Shown: positions 1 through 7,256, numbered from the stretch's first letter. The stretch is 9,526 bases of DNA from an uncultured Lachnospiraceae bacterium (GCA_902463835.1 CABQGZ010000095.1:1-9526); one strand, 5' to 3'. Translations and numbers: made by a program. The notes: generated from the sequence alone by a model not told the origin.

Positions 1-1
1 A

Positions 2-538
2 GCCATTCTCGAGTGTTGCGTGAACCTGATCCATCGTGATATGACCGAGGTGGGCAGTGAGGTACACGTGGACATTTACGATGACCAAGCTGACTTCCGA
101 ACTCCGGCTCTTTACGGAAGACCGTATGCCGACTTTCGAATCCGATGCTTCTTCACAACCGTCCATAGTGTTCTATACGGCAGGAGTGACGAAGATTTCC
201 AGCGTGTCATCGACCAGGAATCTGCTGAAAACGAAGGTTCGGAGGAAACTAGCCCAAAGACTACCCAAAAGACTAACCCAAAGAGAGAAAAAACTAACCC
301 TAAAACCAGCCCAAAGACTAACCCTAAGTCTCCAGCAAAGCCATTGGGGAAGACCGCTCAGGCAATACTGGATATGCTTTCAGAAGACCCGTATATGAAG
401 CGGGAAGATCTTATGGCAAAGTTTGACCTTACCCTGGCAGGCGTCAAGTATCACCTGGCGAATCTACAGAAAGAAAAGTATCTTCTCCGCATCGAAGGCC
501 GCAAATCAGGCCGATGGAAAGTCCTGGTTAAGAAATAG
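2..538 (+). pseudogene. 3' part of AlbA_2/RecG-like ATP-binding winged-helix regulator, probably decayed
   Basis: The reading frame is open from base 2, so the gene starts upstream of the window. Its first residues (AILECCVNLIHRDM, then GSEVHVDIYDD) match the ATP-binding N-box region of the Bacteroidota proteins with an N-terminal AlbA_2 domain and a GHKL-like module, often labelled RecG-like. In that family about 100 residues normally follow (an SPGG loop and an RRNP..A stretch). Here they are missing. The usual end of the ATPase part, resembling TEDRMPTFESDASS, is instead in another frame (about 99-152), and the first frame resumes at about 152 with FTTV. The simplest reading is an internal deletion plus a 1-base loss near 150-153. 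After a TxPK repeat linker the C-terminus (about 350-535) is a clean winged helix (AILDMLSEDPYMKREDLMAK, then GVKYHLANLQ). The frame itself is uninterrupted, so a shortened 172-residue or longer product is possible. Family membership is fairly sure; decay is inferred. Confidence 0.55.
248..340 (+). repeat. 12-bp tandem repeat encoding TxPK tetrapeptides
   Basis: Seven imperfect 12-bp units (consensus about ACTAACCCAAAG) run in frame, with one 9-bp interruption at 284-292 (Arg-Glu-Lys). They encode TSPK, TTQK, TNPK, REK, TNPK, TSPK, TNPK, SPAK. The repeat forms a basic, proline-rich flexible linker between the ATPase remnant and the winged helix. Tandem repeats at this position are familiar in this protein family and can change copy number by slippage without breaking the frame. 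Confidence 0.8.
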
Positions 539-555
539 CCTGCTTCTAAATACTC

Positions 556-591
556 ACTGCCGCCACCCCAATCTGAGAAGACGGCAGTTTT
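556..591 (+). terminator. Possible intrinsic terminator of the first gene
   Basis: A perfect 7-bp stem (ACTGCCG at 556-562, CGGCAGT at 582-588) with a 19-nt loop is followed by a short T run (TTTTCATTTC). It lies 18 nt after the stop codon at 538. The loop is large and the T tract short, so it is a weak candidate. On the minus strand there is no T run, so it does not obviously end the convergent operon. Confidence 0.4.
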
Positions 592-640
592 CATTTCCTG
601 CATATGTGGTTATATTGGGGAACACAAGTATACACATGAT

Positions 641-3142
641 CTACAAATCCAAACTGAACTTCAGCAGCACTTCCCGCGGTCTCAAATGCGTCAGCGTGTA
701 GGACTGCATCGTCGATGACACCCTGACACGCTCATATTGCGAGGTACCCACGATATTGCTCCCGATCAGCGAAATCTCCCACCGGTCTGCCTTGTAACTT
801 ACGGAAAGGTCGCTGAACCAGTTCACGCCAAAGTTCTTCTCGCTGCTGTGGTACAGCTCATTGCGCCAGGAAACCATCCACCCCTTTGCCGGGAGGAAGT
901 TCAACTGCAGCCAGTGCTCCCAGTCGCTGATGCAGGTGAGGGCCAGCCCCTCGACACTACGGCGTGAAACAATTACACCGGAGTATCCCTGCACCGACAT
1001 CCACCTTGCAGGCCGCAGCGAGTAGTCGGCCGATGCCGCATATTCCGCAGTCCTGGCATCCACGACCTCACTGCCGGAGAGATAACTGTAATCGCCCAGA
1101 GACGCAGAACCTGAGAGGCCCACCACCGTCCTGGCCCAGGAGAATGACTTCGACACACGTCCGTTCACCGAATACAAGTTCGCATCATACACCTGCCCGG
1201 TAGCCCTTTGCAGATAAAGTCCCGAATTCATCTCGCTTGCACACAGGAGATTTCCCCTGCTGAGGGTCCACGTCGGAGAAACACTGAAGAACAAGCCGTT
1301 CACGGGATTCCTGTAGGAGAATGTCCCATAAAGGGTGTGGGACGACTGTACGTCCGGAGAACCGATACCCACATACAGGCTCCTGCAGGAAGTATAGACA
1401 GGCTCATCCACCACCCGAAGCCCCTGGACTGGATTCACTGATAGCCGATAGTATGCCATGAAAGAAGACTTCGGAGAAATCTTCCAATTCCATCTCAGCG
1501 TCGGCTCAAAGGTGACGTGTTGCCTGGCATTGCCGTCATATTGCCTCCGCTGGTACCCGACCCGGAGTATTCCATCAAAGGTATGGCCTCCAATTTCCCG
1601 CTGGACAGCAGGTTCCGCATAAGGGAAGAGCATACTCCAGTCGTGCCCGTTGATTTGCTGGCGCTGCACATCCAGCCCGGCCTTGCCGGTTAGGCGCCAC
1701 CGGCCCAGCCGATGCTGCCAGCTGGCATAATTCTGCGATGAAAGCAGCCCTAAATCCAGCACCTGCCGGCTTCCGTCCAGCGTCAGCAGCTGCCCGGGCA
1801 ACCAGGTATATCCGCTTGCCGAAAACAGCCTCCAGATATGCCCGTCCTGCGTGGTATGCGACAGCTGGAAATCCTCCGAGACGCTCCGCTTCCACGGCCG
1901 TACCATCAAATCCGTCGCTGTCCCATCCAGATTCATCCGTCCTTCACTGCTGTTCCAATCGGCATATACCTTCGTGCGGCTGCGAAGATAGGTTTTGGCA
2001 CCATTGAGCGTATAGTCGACCTCGCCCTTTACCTGCCTTTTCCGTCCCGTCACATCCCAATCCTCCACCACAACCGGCATCCCGTCAATGGTCAGGTAGG
2101 TGGTCCGGCTCTCGCTCAGCTGGTGTTCCCGGTCCAGAAGTCCGCTGGCCTGCAGGCGCAGCTGGGAGTCAGCCCCTGTCTTAATGAGCCAGTTTCCGGC
2201 CAGCAGATGGCTTGCATTGAAGGTGTACCGTTCCCGGTCAAAGTCCGGGCCTCCCAGCGAAATCATATTCAGCAGGCCGTTTTCTGCACGATATCCGCCC
2301 AGGTCCGCCAAATCAATCACTTCCGTGCCGATATCCTTGCCCGTATCGTTATTCTTATAGAGCATCAGTGTCTGGAAACGCTTGTTGAACTGCATACCCA
2401 TCAGGCGGCAGTCATACAGCCACTCATTTCCATATCCGCCACCCAGGTCGGCAAGCCCCGTCCAGGTGGATTTCGCCTCATCCTTCAGGACGATATTAAG
2501 CGCCGCCTGCTCGCTGAAGCTGACGCCCCGCAGCGACTTCACGGCCTGGTGATTCTCCAGCACCTGCACTTCCTTGACCTTGTCGGCCGACAGGTTCTCG
2601 CTGGCCAACGCATACTGGCTGCCCATCAGGTCCATCCCCTCGATGTAGAACTTATTGATGGACTTTCCCTGATACTCAATCGTCCCATTGGACTTGACCT
2701 CCAGTCCCGGCATCTTGCCGATGACATCAGCGATGCTTCGGTCCTGCGCCTGCTTGAATCCACCCACGGAATACGTCAGCGTATCACCGCTCTCCTTAAT
2801 GCGCTCCGCCGTAACGGCAACCTCCTTCAGCTGGAACCCTCCCGGGGTCATCCGGATCAGTTGGCCATCCCTGAATGCTTCGGCAGACAGATTGACTGAC
2901 TTATAGCCCAGAAAGCTCACAGACAGCCGCTGCATCCCGTCCGTCTTCTTCAGCAGAAATGTGCCGTCCTCCCCGGTGATGGCGCAGCTGAGCACCTTTC
3001 CTTCCGGCCCGTAGGCGACCACGTTGGCACCCTGGAGCGCCTTCCCGGTTTCATCCACCACCTTGCCGGTGCCTGGCGCTTCCTGAGCGAAAGCCCCAAG
3101 CGCCCATAGCAACAAGGCAAGCAGACAGGCAATCCTTTGCAT
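641..3142 (-). CDS. TonB-receptor-like outer-membrane protein with carboxypeptidase-regulatory domain
   Basis: This 833-residue protein begins with a signal peptide (MQRIACLLALLLWALGAFAQ). Residues about 24-100 form a CarboxypepD_reg-like beta-sandwich (GKVVDETGKALQGANVV, then FLGYKSVNL). Residues about 105-222 resemble a TonB receptor plug (LKEVAVTAERI, ADVIGKMPGLEV, KFYIEGMD, VQVLENHQAVKSLRG, ALNIVLKD). The remaining 600 or so residues are rich in aromatic and alternating hydrophobic residues, as in a 22-strand barrel. It probably sits in the outer membrane and moves or binds an unknown ligand; no substrate can be read. The ATG at 3142 was chosen over an in-frame upstream ATG at 3193 because it starts the signal peptide and lies 1 nt after the GLPGLI stop, implying translational coupling. 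Genes of this class next to GLPGLI genes are a known Bacteroidota pairing. The class is confident, the ligand unknown. Confidence 0.88.
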   Translation of the reverse strand: MQRIACLLALLLWALGAFAQEAPGTGKVVDETGKALQGANVVAYGPEGKVLSCAITGEDGTFLLKKTDGMQRLSVSFLGYKSVNLSAEAFRDGQLIRMTPGGFQLKEVAVTAERIKESGDTLTYSVGGFKQAQDRSIADVIGKMPGLEVKSNGTIEYQGKSINKFYIEGMDLMGSQYALASENLSADKVKEVQVLENHQAVKSLRGVSFSEQAALNIVLKDEAKSTWTGLADLGGGYGNEWLYDCRLMGMQFNKRFQTLMLYKNNDTGKDIGTEVIDLADLGGYRAENGLLNMISLGGPDFDRERYTFNASHLLAGNWLIKTGADSQLRLQASGLLDREHQLSESRTTYLTIDGMPVVVEDWDVTGRKRQVKGEVDYTLNGAKTYLRSRTKVYADWNSSEGRMNLDGTATDLMVRPWKRSVSEDFQLSHTTQDGHIWRLFSASGYTWLPGQLLTLDGSRQVLDLGLLSSQNYASWQHRLGRWRLTGKAGLDVQRQQINGHDWSMLFPYAEPAVQREIGGHTFDGILRVGYQRRQYDGNARQHVTFEPTLRWNWKISPKSSFMAYYRLSVNPVQGLRVVDEPVYTSCRSLYVGIGSPDVQSSHTLYGTFSYRNPVNGLFFSVSPTWTLSRGNLLCASEMNSGLYLQRATGQVYDANLYSVNGRVSKSFSWARTVVGLSGSASLGDYSYLSGSEVVDARTAEYAASADYSLRPARWMSVQGYSGVIVSRRSVEGLALTCISDWEHWLQLNFLPAKGWMVSWRNELYHSSEKNFGVNWFSDLSVSYKADRWEISLIGSNIVGTSQYERVRVSSTMQSYTLTHLRPREVLLKFSLDL

Positions 3143-3143
3143 C

Positions 3144-3965
3144 TTATTCCAGATCCAGGTAGTTGTTCTTCGGACGCTCTGCATCCATATCAATGTCTTT
3201 CCCGTCGGCCGACACCACTTTCACCACCCTCTTGTCATCGATACCCATCTCCCTAAAGCGCTCGTTCAAAGACTGCCCATTCGCTTTCTCCCGCAGGGTC
3301 AGATACTTGCTCCTGGTGCATTTGACCGCATCTTTCGTGCTCATCAGCGCCACCTGGGCATCGGCGGGATTCTGTTCCAGCCCCACTGCAGTGAAATGGA
3401 AGAGTCCGTCGGCATCCTCCGCGTCCAGAATCAATCCGGGCAGGCCGCCCAGGATATACGGGCCGTAGGAAAGCGGGATCTCCGGCGCGAACCAGACCGT
3501 CCAGTCGCGCCCATACAGCCGTGTCTTTGCCTGCAGGCACGCATAGCCGCAGACCGTCGAATCCCTGTCCGTCATTTCCCACGACAGGACGGGGCGTTCC
3601 TCCTCATACCATAGCTTGTCACCGCCGACTTTATTCCGGTAGGTGTATTTGCTTCCCAGCGCGGCACTTACAAGAACCTCCAGAGGGTTAGAATTCGGGA
3701 ATTGGGTCTTTATGGACTTAATTCGCTCCATCACGGCGGAAACATCATTTATGCCGGTCACTTCATTCATCACCTGTTCCCGTCCCCGGTTGCTCGGATT
3801 GTAGAATACGGCGTTTTCGACCCCGATATCCAGATGCCAGCGATAAACCTGCCGCTGGGGACCATACTGTGCGTCACAATCATAAGCAATGCGGTACTGC
3901 GCATTCTCCTGAGCCCCGGCCGCCAAAGCCGAGAGCATCATGACCAATACAAGGATTCTTTTCAT
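3144..3965 (-). CDS. GLPGLI family protein
   Basis: This 273-residue secreted protein has a signal peptide (MKRILVLVMMLSALAAGAQ). It carries the family-defining motif GLPGLI at residues 174-179, within LSYGPYILGGLPGLIL, preceded by the typical CGYACLQAKTRLYGRDWTVW segment. The length is usual for the family (TIGR01200-type). The biochemical role of GLPGLI proteins is not established; they recur beside TonB-receptor-like genes and are thought to act in the periplasm or cell envelope with them. It is the first gene of a two-gene minus-strand operon, and its TAA is separated by a single base from the next ATG. The ATG at 3965 directly starts the signal peptide, about 25 nt downstream of a TAnnTTTG element. 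The gene diverges from the kinase/regulator operon. Confidence 0.92.
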   Translation of the reverse strand: MKRILVLVMMLSALAAGAQENAQYRIAYDCDAQYGPQRQVYRWHLDIGVENAVFYNPSNRGREQVMNEVTGINDVSAVMERIKSIKTQFPNSNPLEVLVSAALGSKYTYRNKVGGDKLWYEEERPVLSWEMTDRDSTVCGYACLQAKTRLYGRDWTVWFAPEIPLSYGPYILGGLPGLILDAEDADGLFHFTAVGLEQNPADAQVALMSTKDAVKCTRSKYLTLREKANGQSLNERFREMGIDDKRVVKVVSADGKDIDMDAERPKNNYLDLE

Positions 3966-3989
3966 CGTTTCTGAATTTTAATGCTGCTG

Positions 3990-3997
3990 CAAAAATA
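3990..3997 (-). promoter_or_regulatory. Bacteroidota -7 element for the GLPGLI operon
   Basis: On the minus strand 3997-3990 reads TATTTTTG, an exact TAnnTTTG match. It would start transcription near 3983-3985, about 20 nt before the ATG. No TTG/TTTG -33 box is evident at the usual distance; the GTTAA repeat array begins there instead, which fits activator-dependent use. Confidence 0.6.
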
Positions 3998-4019
3998 CAT
4001 CCTTCGTCCTGGAATGATG

Positions 4020-4057
4020 GTTAACGGACTGTTAAGGAAGTGTTAACAAGTGTTAAC
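4020..4057. promoter_or_regulatory. Four GTTAA-type repeats, likely response-regulator operator
   Basis: Four copies of GTTAA occur with the TTAA cores starting at 4021, 4032, 4043 and 4053, a spacing of 11, 11 and 10 bp. Three copies extend to GTTAAC and one to GTTAAG. Repeats once per helical turn are the typical binding arrangement of OmpR/PhoB-family regulators, and such a regulator is encoded at 5452-6138. The array lies between two divergent -7 elements, 23 bp from one and 27 bp from the other. GTTAAC is itself palindromic, so the direction of reading is open. The repeat pattern is seen directly; the bound protein is inferred. Confidence 0.6.
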
Positions 4058-4084
4058 GGCCTTCCGGAATCCCTTGATTCTTGC

Positions 4085-4092
4085 TACCTTTG
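4085..4092 (+). promoter_or_regulatory. Bacteroidota -7 element for the kinase/regulator operon
   Basis: TACCTTTG at 4085-4092 matches TAnnTTTG exactly. Transcription would begin at about 4094-4098, on or almost on the GTG start codon at 4097, implying a leaderless or near-leaderless mRNA. There is no clear -33 TTG about 20 bp upstream; the GTTAA array takes the activator position. Confidence 0.6.
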
Positions 4093-4096
4093 TACC

Positions 4097-5455
4097 GTGA
4101 AGAACAGGAAATCATATCTTCTGATCCTGCTTGCCGTCCTTGCCATGGCGGCCATCTCTGCGTATGAACTCTACTGGATCAAGGGGCTTTATAAGACCCG
4201 TCGTGAGGCGGCAGAGTCAGAAATCCGGGTTTCCATCACCTGGGCCGAGATGGAGGAGCTTACCTCAAGGAGGAAACAGGCCACCGACAGCATCCGCGTC
4301 ATAGCCCGTGTATATAGTGGCACCAATGCCAGGATCTCGAAGATTGTCTCCTCAAAGTATGCCGCTCCCGGCGATTCCATTCCCGAGTCCATCACCGTCA
4401 CCAAGATGGATCAGCCGCTAAACCTGGATCTGTTTGAAGACAATACCGGGAGGATAAACCTGCCGGCAATGGACAGTATTCTCGTACACCGGCTGGACTC
4501 CCTAGGTTATCCGTTATCGCATCGCCTTGTCCTGATGGATGGGGAGGAAGTGCTGGATGAGACCACGAGTCCCGGTTATGCACCATCTTCAAAGGATGAC
4601 CTTATCCAGATGACCTCCATCGCCAACAAAGGTGCCACATACGAACTGTATTGCGAACCTCTTTCCAACTCCGTCCTGAAGGGGATGAGAGGCGTTTTGC
4701 TGATGTCTTTGGGGATTCTCCTCATCCTGGCTTTGGTCTTTTACCTGATGATGCGGGCCCTGAGGAAACAGCGGGAGCTGGACGAAATGAAGTCCGACTT
4801 CACCAGCAACATGACCCACGAGCTGAAGACTCCGATAGCCGTCGCCTACGCAGCAAACGATGCCATGATGGTCTATGGCCTGGACAAGAATCCCGCCAAG
4901 CGAGAAGAGTACCTGAAAGTCACCCGTGAGTCCCTGGAGAAGTTGAACGGAATGGTGGAGCAGATCCTCTCGATGCCAATGGAGAACCGGGAACGCCCGG
5001 TTCTCCGCATCAAGCGCACAGAATGGCTCCCGCTGCTGGAGGCCGTAGCAGCACAAACCCGCCTCTGTGCAGGAAAGCCCTGTGATATCAAGATCGAAGT
5101 CTCTCCGGAGTCCCTTTCGGCCGACATTGACCCCGCTCTGATGTCCAGTGTTCTGGCCACCCTCCTGGACAATGCTGTCAAGTATTCCATCGAGCGTGCA
5201 GACATCCGGATGGCCGCGGAAGAGAAAGAGAGCCACACCATCCTGTCGGTCAGTGACAAGGGCATCGGCATCGCTCCGGACAAGCAGGCTCATGTCTTCG
5301 ACAAATTCTACCGCATCCCCACCGGAAACGTCCACGATGTCAAAGGTTACGGCATCGGCCTCTTCTTCGCCAGGACCATTGTAGATAAACACGGCGGCCG
5401 CATCTCAGTCCACAGCGAACCCGGCAAGGGCAGCACATTCACCATTGAACTATGA
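4097..5455 (+). CDS. Sensor histidine kinase, RprX-like
   Basis: With the GTG start this is a 452-residue inner-membrane kinase. Residues 6-25 form TM1 after a basic MKNRK start, 30-195 a periplasmic sensor region with no recognised domain, and 196-219 TM2. There is no HAMP domain: the DHp helix begins directly (ELDEMKSDFTSNMTHELKTP) with phospho-accepting H241. The ATPase has an N box (LLDNAVKYS, N359), a G1 box (DKGIGI, 387-392), an F box (FDKFYR) and a G2 box (GYGIGL, 417-422). All catalytic motifs are present. GTG at 4097 was chosen because the frame's only earlier ATG (4040) lies upstream of the putative promoter and inside the repeat array, and GTG gives a normal N-in membrane start. 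Its TGA overlaps the regulator's ATG. The architecture resembles Bacteroides RprX; the stimulus cannot be read from sequence. Confidence 0.9.
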   Translation: MKNRKSYLLILLAVLAMAAISAYELYWIKGLYKTRREAAESEIRVSITWAEMEELTSRRKQATDSIRVIARVYSGTNARISKIVSSKYAAPGDSIPESITVTKMDQPLNLDLFEDNTGRINLPAMDSILVHRLDSLGYPLSHRLVLMDGEEVLDETTSPGYAPSSKDDLIQMTSIANKGATYELYCEPLSNSVLKGMRGVLLMSLGILLILALVFYLMMRALRKQRELDEMKSDFTSNMTHELKTPIAVAYAANDAMMVYGLDKNPAKREEYLKVTRESLEKLNGMVEQILSMPMENRERPVLRIKRTEWLPLLEAVAAQTRLCAGKPCDIKIEVSPESLSADIDPALMSSVLATLLDNAVKYSIERADIRMAAEEKESHTILSVSDKGIGIAPDKQAHVFDKFYRIPTGNVHDVKGYGIGLFFARTIVDKHGGRISVHSEPGKGSTFTIEL

Positions 5456-6138
5456 GCCACCGCGTACTGTTAGTAGAAGACGAACTCAGCCTGGCCAGCA
5501 TCGTCCGGGACGCCCTGGAGACCCAGGACTTTGAGGTGACGATCGCTGCCGATGGCGCCGAAGGCCTGCATCGGTACTTTGACCTCCGCCCGGACATCCT
5601 CGTAGTGGACGTGATGATGCCCAAGATGTCCGGCTTCGAAATGGTGAAATCCATCCGGCAGAGCGATCGTGAGACGCCCATCCTCTTCCTGACCGCCAAG
5701 GTGGCGGTCGATGACGTTGTCACCGGCTTCAACCTCGGAGCCAACGACTATCTCAAGAAGCCCTTCGCCATTCCTGAACTCGTTGTCCGGATAAAAGCCC
5801 TGCTGGGTCGCAAGACCGGGCAGGCCAAAGGAACCACAGTATTCACCATCGGAGAAATCCACTTCAACCCGGAAACAGCTCTGCTTCAGCATCTCGCCTC
5901 AGGAGAATCCACCATCCTGCCTCGCCGGGAAGCCGATATCCTCCAGCGCCTTTGCCAGCACCAGGGCGAAATCGTCCCCACCCAAAACATCCTCCTGGAC
6001 CTCTGGGGCGACGATGACTTCTTCAACGCCCGCAGCCTTCAGGTCCTCATCACCCGCCTCCGTGGCCACCTCTCCCGCGACCCGCGCATCCGCATCATCA
6101 ACGTCCGCGGAACAGGGTACAAACTGATTGTGGAATAA
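5452..6138 (+). CDS. OmpR-family response regulator, RprY-like
   Basis: This 228-residue DNA-binding regulator has an N-terminal receiver domain (about 3-120) with every conserved residue: acidic D10, phospho-acceptor D53 in VVDVMMPKMSG, T81 in LFLTAK and K103 in YLKKPF. The C-terminal winged helix (about 130-228) contains PRREADILQRL, then the recognition helix around RSLQVLITRLRGHLS and the wing GTGYKLIV. Its ATG overlaps the kinase stop as ATGA, so the two are translationally coupled and surely form one signalling pair. The likely target is the GTTAA array at 4020-4057, giving autoregulation and control of the divergent GLPGLI/outer-membrane operon (inference). No T-rich intrinsic terminator was found immediately after it. 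Confidence 0.93.
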   Translation: MSHRVLLVEDELSLASIVRDALETQDFEVTIAADGAEGLHRYFDLRPDILVVDVMMPKMSGFEMVKSIRQSDRETPILFLTAKVAVDDVVTGFNLGANDYLKKPFAIPELVVRIKALLGRKTGQAKGTTVFTIGEIHFNPETALLQHLASGESTILPRREADILQRLCQHQGEIVPTQNILLDLWGDDDFFNARSLQVLITRLRGHLSRDPRIRIINVRGTGYKLIVE

Positions 6139-6380
6139 TCTCCGCAGTTCAAGCGATATAGTCCTGCCGATGATATAGAAAGCGGTCAAAGCCAGTTCGC
6201 TGCGCCAAAGCTCCGCTCACTCGCTTTGATTTCGTCCTCCGGGGCACAAAGCGCCCCTCCGACTCCACTTGTGCCAGCTCCACTGCGAGACTGTTCCTTC
6301 CGCGCCGGGGCGCTCCAGTCACAGACTCGCGGCCGCTGCGCGCCCTGGCTCCGCACGTCGAAAAAGCAACAACATGTTTC
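6139..6380. other. GC-rich intergenic region with nested inverted repeats
   Basis: No convincing gene is present between the response regulator and the next promoter. Several short complementary arms are seen: TCAAAGC (6186-6192) with GCTTTGA (6223-6229); GGCACAA (6243-6249) with TTGTGCC (6269-6275), overlapping GGGGC/GCCCC (6241-6245/6253-6257); and a nested set of GCGAG (6285-6289) with CTCGC (6326-6330), enclosing ACTG/CAGT (6290-6293/6316-6319) and GCGCC/GGCGC (6302-6306/6309-6313). It could be an intergenic repeat element, a structured RNA or a transcription end; none of these can be settled from one copy. Confidence 0.4.
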
Positions 6381-6411
6381 TTGACAAGCGTTTCTGCAAT
6401 TTGTAACTTTG
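6381..6411 (+). promoter_or_regulatory. Promoter of the XRE/zinc-ribbon regulator
   Basis: A -33 TTG at 6381-6383 (in TTTCTTGACA) and a -7 TAACTTTG at 6404-6411 are 20 bp apart, an excellent Bacteroidota promoter. Transcription would start near 6417, leaving a leader of about 20 nt before the ATG at 6437. The leader shows no Shine-Dalgarno sequence. Confidence 0.7.
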
Positions 6412-6436
6412 CACCGTCAAGCAAACAATATCGGCA

Positions 6437-6880
6437 ATGGAAGTAAAGGATATCTTAAGGAACCTGCGCGAAAAGAACAATCTGACGCAGGAACAAATGG
6501 CTCAGCGTATCAATGTCACCAGGCAGGCCATCAGCCGCTGGGAAACCGGATTGACGCAGCCCAACCCGGAACTGCTCAAGGTCCTGTCACGAGAATTCTG
6601 CGTATCGATCAACACACTTTTGGGCTCGCCGCAGACGCTTTACTGCCAGTGCTGCGGTATGCCGCTGTCTGATGATTCAATGATCAGCCGGGAAGCCGAC
6701 GGTTCTTTCAACGAGGACTTCTGCAAATGGTGCTACGCCGACGGTAAGTTCGCCTATGAAAGCAAGGACGCACTCCTGGACTTCCTGGTCCAGCATATGC
6801 CCAACCCCGACAACCAGCCCGAGGCAGAGCGGAGAGCCTTATACGACAGCCACCTCTCCCAGCTGAAGCATTGGAGGTAG
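6437..6880 (+). CDS. XRE-family HTH regulator with C-terminal zinc ribbon
   Basis: This 147-residue protein is probably a cytoplasmic DNA-binding regulator. Residues 5-60 are a Cro/C1-type helix-turn-helix (NLTQEQMAQRINVTRQAISR, then WETGLTQPNPELLKVLSREF). Residues 68-145 form a putative zinc-ribbon domain: CxxC at C70/C73 followed by GMPL, and a second CxxC at C96/C99 (FCKWCYADGKF), ending in a helical tail. The CQxCGMPL signature is typical of the small zinc-ribbon family found alone or behind HTH domains in Firmicutes and Bacteroidota. The gene has its own strong promoter and no partner on the same strand, and ends 10 bp before the convergent pseudogene. Its targets are unknown; autoregulation is common in such regulators but no operator is evident. 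Confidence 0.88.
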   Translation: MEVKDILRNLREKNNLTQEQMAQRINVTRQAISRWETGLTQPNPELLKVLSREFCVSINTLLGSPQTLYCQCCGMPLSDDSMISREADGSFNEDFCKWCYADGKFAYESKDALLDFLVQHMPNPDNQPEAERRALYDSHLSQLKHWR

Positions 6881-6890
6881 TGTTCAGATG

Positions 6891-7236
6891 CTATTTCAAT
6901 TGACTGTTCGTTATCCGGATAGCCCCAGCACTGTGAATTCTGACTACAGGGTTGGAGTCTTTCTCTGAGAGCTCCTGCAGGATCGGAAGATACGGAACGA
7001 CCAGCTGCGGCCTGCGCTTTCCCATCACCCGGAACATCTCCGGGGTCTCCATCCTTACCTTGTCGTCGCTGTCATGCAGCAGTTCTGAATAGAGCGGTAA
7101 ACGCTGCTCATACGCATCTGGCGTTTCCGTGGCGACATTCTCCGAGGCCAAGATGAAAGCGAGCCAGATTACAGAACAACAGGCAGGTGGCCCCAATAAT
7201 TATGAGCGCCGAAATTATGTTGGGAATGTGTTTCAC
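6891..7236 (-). pseudogene. Frameshifted small HEAT-like protein
   Basis: Minus-strand residues such as PDAYEQRLPLYSELLHDSDD, KVRMETPEMFRVMGKRRP and PVVRIHSAGAIRIT are regular amphipathic helix pairs like HEAT/armadillo repeats, ending in a TAG at 6891-6893. In that frame the only start is a TTG at 7196, with a stop codon two codons upstream, and the first 20 or so residues look unlike a protein start. In a neighbouring frame a GTG at 7236 gives VKHIPNIISALIIIGATCLL, a plausible signal or membrane segment, which ends at a stop near 7112. Joining the two by one base change would give a secreted protein of about 115 residues. I therefore read this as one gene broken by a single-base shift, but it may instead be a 3' fragment of a longer HEAT protein with a chance upstream ORF. 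Confidence 0.45.
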
Positions 7237-7256
7237 CTTTTAAGGTTCTCCATACC

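Noticed and set aside
621..640. Terminator for the minus-strand operon around a GTATAC palindrome
   Set aside because: No stable stem of useful length and no T run on the minus strand.
1838..2899. A 353-codon plus-strand open frame opposite the outer-membrane protein gene
   Set aside because: It is the antisense shadow of a GC-rich gene: no signal, domain or promoter, and composition explained by the opposite strand.
4040..4096. Longer ATG start for the histidine kinase
   Set aside because: It would begin inside the GTTAA repeats and upstream of the likely promoter, and adds a non-membrane N-terminal stretch before TM1.
4589..5392. A 267-codon minus-strand open frame inside the kinase gene
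   Set aside because: Lies wholly opposite the conserved kinase domains and has no recognisable protein features.
6149..6424. A 91-codon minus-strand open frame in the GC-rich intergenic region
   Set aside because: Arg-rich, low-complexity product, overlaps the inverted repeats and the divergent promoter; more likely a by-product of the repeat region than a gene.
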